From: Gammaproteobacteria bacterium
Lineage (GTDB): Bacteria; Pseudomonadota; Gammaproteobacteria; Granulosicoccales; Granulosicoccaceae
Length of the DNA: 5,371 nucleotides
Reading direction: 5' to 3'
Assembly (NCBI GenBank): GCA_020444765.1
Contig: JAGRHW010000254.1
Location: 1 to 5,371 of the forward strand
Positions 1 through 5,371 of the stretch are shown here, in pieces. The notes beneath the pieces are model-generated. The model made no database searches. It saw only the letters and a program-made list of their open reading frames with translations, and was not told where the DNA came from. The translations under genes and the position numbers were made by a program. Each line of letters starts with the position of its first letter. Within the stretch, counting starts at the first letter, position 1.

Positions 1-2195
<2,195 letters not shown>

Positions 2196-2244
2196 ATGTA
2201 ATTAGATTACGTCAAAAAAAAGCAAAAGAAAAGCGTCAAAAACA

Positions 2245-2274
2245 ATAATATCGAGGAGGCTCGTTAAGTTTCAA
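2245..2274 (-). promoter_or_regulatory. Putative sigma70-type promoter of the thiC operon
   Basis: The minus strand has TTGAAA (2274-2269, five of six matches to the -35 consensus), an 18-base spacer, and TATTAT (2250-2245, five of six to the -10 consensus). The start would fall near 2237, giving about 40 bases of T-rich leader before the aptamer. A weaker alternative is TTTTCT and TAATCT (-10 at 2209-2204) with a 17-base spacer, which would start transcription right at the aptamer. The choice is a consensus match only. Confidence 0.45.
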
Positions 2275-2287
2275 GGTTGAGGGGTTT

Positions 2288-2320
2288 GCCAGACACTATT
2301 CATTCAGAATACTGTCTGGC
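2288..2320 (-). repeat. Strong stem-loop across the 3' end of the TSP3-OmpA gene
   Basis: The inverted repeat GCCAGACA / TGTCTGGC (8 bp) continues inward, after one G-G mismatch, as TATTC / GAATA (5 bp) around a five-base loop. The left arm encodes the last residues of the protein, the loop holds the stop codon, and the right arm is untranslated. On the minus strand AAACCCC follows, not a U-run, so it is not a textbook intrinsic terminator. It could protect the mRNA 3' end, assist Rho-dependent termination, or be a remnant of a mobile repeat. It separates this transcription unit from the thiC promoter. Confidence 0.6.
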
Positions 2321-5300
2321 CACCTTTGGCGAATTTTTGTTTGTCCCCTGAGAGGGCGTGTTCGTCTTGAATTCAAATTCCGAACGTCGGTTCAGTTGCC
2401 GGCCTTGCTCAGTGTGATTATCGGCAACCGGTTCGGATTCACCCTTATATAACAGGGTAATCTGTTGATCCAGAACACCGTGATCCAGCAGGGCTGTTGC
2501 TACAGCCAGAGCACGTCGTTTCGACAGCGCCAGGTTATAGGCTTCCGAACCGGTATCGTCAGCATGCCCGGTAATGGTTACCGTACGGTTTTTATGTGGC
2601 GTTAGGAGTTCAGCGATTTCAGCAATTTTATCCAGTGCCGTGACACTCAGCGATGAAGAATCAAAAGCAAAATGAACGGGGCTGGCGGCCAGAATGACTT
2701 CTGATTCTGCTTTCTGAACTGGTTCTTCAGTGGTTTTATCAAGCGTTTCTGGTGCCGGAGCTGGAGCGACGATAGCTGTGGTTTTTTGTTCCAACTCAGA
2801 ACCGGTTTCCAGCGGCTGACTTTCCATGCCGAGGTGATAGGTCAGGGAAAGCACGCCGCGTTGGCTGTCTTTATCGTAGCTGGCAAAATCGGCACGCGCG
2901 CGCCAATGTGCGCTGAGAACCTTTTCCACTCCGGCGCCAAAGAACCAGTGCGAGGCGTGCACCTGATCGACCGTCAGATCACTGTCGCTGATAATCTGTC
3001 CATATCCAAGCTTGGCAAAAACCGACAGTGGGCGAGCGCCCTGGCTTTGCCAGAATCGATAGAGGCCGCCCAGATTCACATCGCGGTAATCGACCTTAGC
3101 ACTGTGTGACAAAGTTGCGCTACCTAGATCAGCATATTCCAGCTCAAGCGCCCAGCGCTCAGTGAACTGAAAACCAAGCAGCAGGGAAGCGGCCAGATCG
3201 GTTTTGTCTTCCAGGCTGTAGCGGTTGCCGAGGATTTCCGGCTTCAGTCGAGACATGCCAAGTCCAGCACCAAGATAGAAGCCCTGGCTGTCACTAGACT
3301 GTGCCGGTGTGCTGATCGCCAGCGCAACCAGCAGTAGCAGAGAGGTACGTGTTACCACGCTGCGCAGCAGATAGAGCAGGGATGCCAGCAACATCAGCAT
3401 CAGTGAGTGATCGGCCTGCGCTGGATCGGCCTGCATCACGCAGCCGCCACCGGAAAGACTGGTTCGCACGATATCCTCGCTCGGGTCGGTTATGTCCGGT
3501 TCGCCGTCGTTATCGGTATCCGGCAGGGCCGCGCCAGTGTCGGGCGTGTTGTCATCGTTGATCCAGCCGTCACCGTCGGGGTCCGGATCGTAAGCGTCAC
3601 TGATGCCATCGTTATCGGTGTCGACGGCGTTGTTGATCGAGGCGTCATAGCGGTCATCAATGCCGTCGCCATCGCTGTCAACACCACCGGTCAGCAGTGC
3701 ATCCACAGAGTCGGGGATGCCATTGCCGTTGCTATCGGCACCGGCGTCCTGCCGGCCGTCGCCATCGCTGTCCTGACCGCCGGATTCGAGCAGATCGCTC
3801 AAGCCATCGCCGTCACTGTCGAGATCGCGGAAGTTTTCCGTGCCGTCCTGATCGGTGTCGATCAATTGCGCGGGCGTGTCGGCGTGGTTGTCGTGCCAGC
3901 CATCGGCGTTGAGGTCGATAAAGTCATCGACGCGACCGTCGCCATTCGTATCCTGGCCGGCGGTTTCAAAGATGTCGCTCAGGCCATCCTGATCGGAATC
4001 GAGATCGAGGAAATCGAACAAGCCATCGTGGTCGGTATCCGGCACCGGCAGAGGCGCGATGTTCAGACCATCGTCGAGGCCATCGCCCGTGCTGTCGATA
4101 AAGCCATCGATGCGCCCGTCACCATCGGCATCCTCACCACCGGCTTCCAGGATATCGAGGATACCGTCGTTGTCAGCGTCGAGATCGCGGAAGTTAGCAA
4201 TGCCGTCCTGATCCTGATCAAGTACCGCAGCTCCGGCACCGTTGAGCAGACCCTGACTGTTAACGCGGCTTGCCATTGCGTCGCGTGTTGCCATAAACGT
4301 TTCCTCCAGACCTTGCGGATTGCCGTCGGATAGAGCGACGCGGTTTTCCACGGCGTCACTGATGCCGTCGTTATCCGAGTCGCGGTCACGAAAATCCGCT
4401 ACCCTGTCGGCGTCGGCATCATAGGCGGTGCCGAGCAGCCATTCGGGCAGATCGCGTTTGTCGGCGTCGAGGCGGCCATCGTTATCCGCATCGCGTGTGG
4501 CGCTGTCGCTGTCCGGCGGCAGGGCTTCGATGAGGTCGTAGATACCGTCGTTGTCGGAATCCAGATCCAGCTCGTCGCCAATGCCGTCCTGATCGCTATC
4601 GCGGCCGCGTTCCAGGGCGTCGATCAGACTATCACCGTCGCTGTCGATCGCTTCCGGCAACGAATTGGCATCCAGTGGATCGCTGCCGGCGGCGATTTCA
4701 ACAACATCGCTGTAGCCATCGTTGTCGTCGTCGGTATCTGCGTTATTCCCAAGTCCGTCACCATCGGTATCAACGCTTTCACTGGGGTCGAGCGGGAATG
4801 CGTCATCGTGGTCGGTGACGCCGTCGTTATCGTCGTCGTTGTCCGCGTTGTTACCGACACCGTCGCCGTCGGTGTCAACGCTTTCATTGGCGTCAAGCGG
4901 GAAGGCATCATGATTGTCTTCGACCGCGTCGTTATCGTCGTCGTTGTCCGCGTTGTTGCCGATCCCGTCGCCGTCGCTGTCAACGCTTTCGTTGGCGTCG
5001 AGTGGGAGGGCGTCGTTATTGTCTTCGACGCCGTCGTTATCATCGTCGGTGTCGACCACATTGATCACGCCATCGCCGTCGGTATCGGTGGCATCGGGCG
5101 TGTCGTTAGCGTCAGTCGGATCGGTGCCGGCGGCCACTTCCTGATCGTTGGGCACACCGTCGCTATCGGTATCGTTACCGGGGTTGGTGTTTTCGGCATC
5201 GAGCTCGTCGTTGACGCCATCGGCATCGCTGTCGAGCAAGCTCGATTCGATGGCATCGATCAGGCCGTCGCCATCGGTATCGAGCGGATTGGACACATCG

Positions 5301-5371
5301 CCACCGACTTCAGCGGCGTCGTTTTCACCGTCGCCATCGCTGTCCGCGCGCAGCGGGTCGGTACCCAGCGC
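2300..5371 (-). CDS. Thrombospondin type-3 repeat / OmpA-family outer membrane protein, 5' end outside window
   Basis: The frame is open to the window edge: 25 codons upstream of the GTG at 5296 continue the same repeat pattern (GTDPLRADSDGDGENDAAE). That GTG is therefore not the real start, and the signal peptide lies outside. Visible residues number 1023. Residues 1 to about 635 are acidic TSP3-type repeats with over thirty DxDxDG-like calcium-binding loops. Residues 640-644 are SGGGC, holding the only cysteine in the visible protein. Residues 656-669 are hydrophobic, 670-675 a basic loop, and 677-690 a second hydrophobic run ending STPAQS, like a signal peptidase site. Residues 697 to about 852 look like an OmpA-type eight-stranded barrel (GFYLGAGLGMS start). 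A Pro/Ala linker follows. Residues 893 to about 1004 are an OmpA C-terminal domain, with Asp938 (GHADDTG) and Arg953 (LSKRRA) matching the diaminopimelate-binding pair of E. coli OmpA (D271/R286). The likely role is a peptidoglycan-tethered outer-membrane protein with a calcium-stiffened stalk; partner or ligand unknown. Confidence 0.85.
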   Translation of the reverse strand, partial: ALGTDPLRADSDGDGENDAAEVGGDVSNPLDTDGDGLIDAIESSLLDSDADGVNDELDAENTNPGNDTDSDGVPNDQEVAAGTDPTDANDTPDATDTDGDGVINVVDTDDDNDGVEDNNDALPLDANESVDSDGDGIGNNADNDDDNDAVEDNHDAFPLDANESVDTDGDGVGNNADNDDDNDGVTDHDDAFPLDPSESVDTDGDGLGNNADTDDDNDGYSDVVEIAAGSDPLDANSLPEAIDSDGDSLIDALERGRDSDQDGIGDELDLDSDNDGIYDLIEALPPDSDSATRDADNDGRLDADKRDLPEWLLGTAYDADADRVADFRDRDSDNDGISDAVENRVALSDGNPQGLEETFMATRDAMASRVNSQGLLNGAGAAVLDQDQDGIANFRDLDADNDGILDILEAGGEDADGDGRIDGFIDSTGDGLDDGLNIAPLPVPDTDHDGLFDFLDLDSDQDGLSDIFETAGQDTNGDGRVDDFIDLNADGWHDNHADTPAQLIDTDQDGTENFRDLDSDGDGLSDLLESGGQDSDGDGRQDAGADSNGNGIPDSVDALLTGGVDSDGDGIDDRYDASINNAVDTDNDGISDAYDPDPDGDGWINDDNTPDTGAALPDTDNDGEPDITDPSEDIVRTSLSGGGCVMQADPAQADHSLMLMLLASLLYLLRSVVTRTSLLLLVALAISTPAQSSDSQGFYLGAGLGMSRLKPEILGNRYSLEDKTDLAASLLLGFQFTERWALELEYADLGSATLSHSAKVDYRDVNLGGLYRFWQSQGARPLSVFAKLGYGQIISDSDLTVDQVHASHWFFGAGVEKVLSAHWRARADFASYDKDSQRGVLSLTYHLGMESQPLETGSELEQKTTAIVAPAPAPETLDKTTEEPVQKAESEVILAASPVHFAFDSSSLSVTALDKIAEIAELLTPHKNRTVTITGHADDTGSEAYNLALSKRRALAVATALLDHGVLDQQITLLYKGESEPVADNHTEQGRQLNRRSEFEFKTNTPSQGTNKNSPKVARQYSE
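3300..3454 (-). other. Fusion junction: GGGC sorting-tail-like segment followed by signal-peptide-like segment
   Basis: In the TSP3-OmpA protein this stretch encodes SGGGC, a 10-residue spacer with a small repeat (QADPA then QADHS), a hydrophobic run (SLMLMLLASLLYLL), Arg670, SVVTR, then SLLLLVALAISTPAQS. The first half resembles the C-terminal tails (Gly/Cys motif, membrane helix, Arg) that exosortase- or rhombosortase-type membrane proteases recognise. The second half resembles the signal peptide of a separate OmpA protein. No stop codon and no good ribosome binding site lie between them: the ATG codons near 3400 lack an AGGAG at proper distance. The positive charge between two hydrophobic runs fits a membrane hairpin with both large domains outside the cytoplasm. 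Confidence 0.55.
3656..4195 (-). repeat. Three tandem 180-bp (60-residue) repeats in the TSP3 region
   Basis: Units begin at 4195, 4015 and 3835 and are exactly 60 codons apart. Each starts with NFRDLDADND, DFLDLDSDQD or NFRDLDSDGD, then G(I/L)xD(I/L)xExxG, then a DxxGDGRxD loop and another DxxxDG loop. The protein repeat is clear but individual codons have diverged, so the duplication is not very recent. Each unit carries about four DxDxDG-like loops. Confidence 0.8.
4706..5089 (-). repeat. Tandem 105-bp (35-residue) repeats in the TSP3 region
   Basis: Three full units (from 5089, 4984 and 4879) and a partial fourth (from 4774) follow the pattern VDTDGDGxGNNADNDDDND, then GVxDxxDAFPLDxxES. 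The DNA is also closely repeated, for example a stretch of about 30 bases near 4827 recurs 105 bases later near 4932. This suggests recent duplication or ongoing gene conversion, and likely copy-number variation between strains. Confidence 0.85.

Noticed and set aside
2211..2242. A/T-rich tract as an intrinsic terminator or a CRISPR-like repeat (CGTCAAAAA occurs twice)
   Set aside because: No stem precedes the minus-strand T-run, and two 9-base copies 24 bases apart in a low-complexity tract are not an array.
3398..3412. A separate start for the OmpA half at the ATG codons near 3400
   Set aside because: No AGGAG-like sequence lies 5-10 bases upstream, and the frame is continuous with the TSP3 half. 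Internal initiation cannot be excluded but has no positive support.
3409..3434. Direct 11-base repeat GATCGGCCTGC with a 15-base period
   Set aside because: It is a five-codon duplication (QADPA/QADHS) in the junction spacer, too short to indicate a mobile element or attachment site.
3407..4333. A long plus-strand open frame of 308 codons opposite the TSP3 repeats
   Set aside because: Its Val/Ile/Ala-rich product is what the reverse complement of Asp-Gly repeat codons gives. No ribosome binding site or family motif is seen, and the minus strand clearly codes for TSP3 repeats.
4624..5061. Minus-strand Thr/Ser/Met-rich frames within the repeats
   Set aside because: They are out-of-frame readings of the same GAC/GGC repeats, low in complexity, with no start signal.
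4700..5100. CRISPR array, suggested by regular spacing of repeats
   Set aside because: The repeats are in frame, have no unique spacers between them, and encode calcium-binding loops.

Overview
The window looks like part of a gammaproteobacterial chromosome of moderately high GC. The evidence is a proteobacterial-type ThiC, a thiC-thiO gene order under a TPP riboswitch, and a Gram-negative outer-membrane OmpA-type protein. The genus cannot be named from the sequence. All supported genes lie on the minus strand, so transcription runs from the high coordinates toward base 1.

Thiamine block (about 1-2275). A likely sigma70-type promoter (2245-2274) drives a leader carrying a complete TPP aptamer (2096-2195). 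An 87-base spacer follows that could fold to hide the ribosome binding site. Next is thiC (2008 to 176), whose product makes the HMP-P pyrimidine precursor of thiamine. Its stop codon overlaps the GTG start of thiO (179 to 1, cut by the window edge), the FAD-dependent glycine oxidase that feeds the thiazole branch. Together they form the head of a thiamine biosynthesis operon under TPP feedback control.

Surface-protein block (2300-5371). One reading frame stays open to the window edge, so its N-terminus lies outside. It encodes at least 1023 residues in three parts: roughly 630 residues of thrombospondin type-3 calcium-binding repeats; a short junction with a Ser-Gly-Gly-Gly-Cys motif, a hydrophobic stretch, a basic loop and a second hydrophobic stretch resembling a signal peptide; and a complete OmpA-like unit (small beta-barrel, Pro/Ala linker, peptidoglycan-binding domain). 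The gene has two layers of internal tandem duplication, with periods of 105 bp and 180 bp. A strong stem-loop covers its stop codon.

The most unusual point is the junction. It looks like the C-terminal sorting tail of one exported protein joined in frame to the signal peptide of another. This may be a gene fusion or a polyprotein that is cut in the membrane. The thiamine part is conventional.
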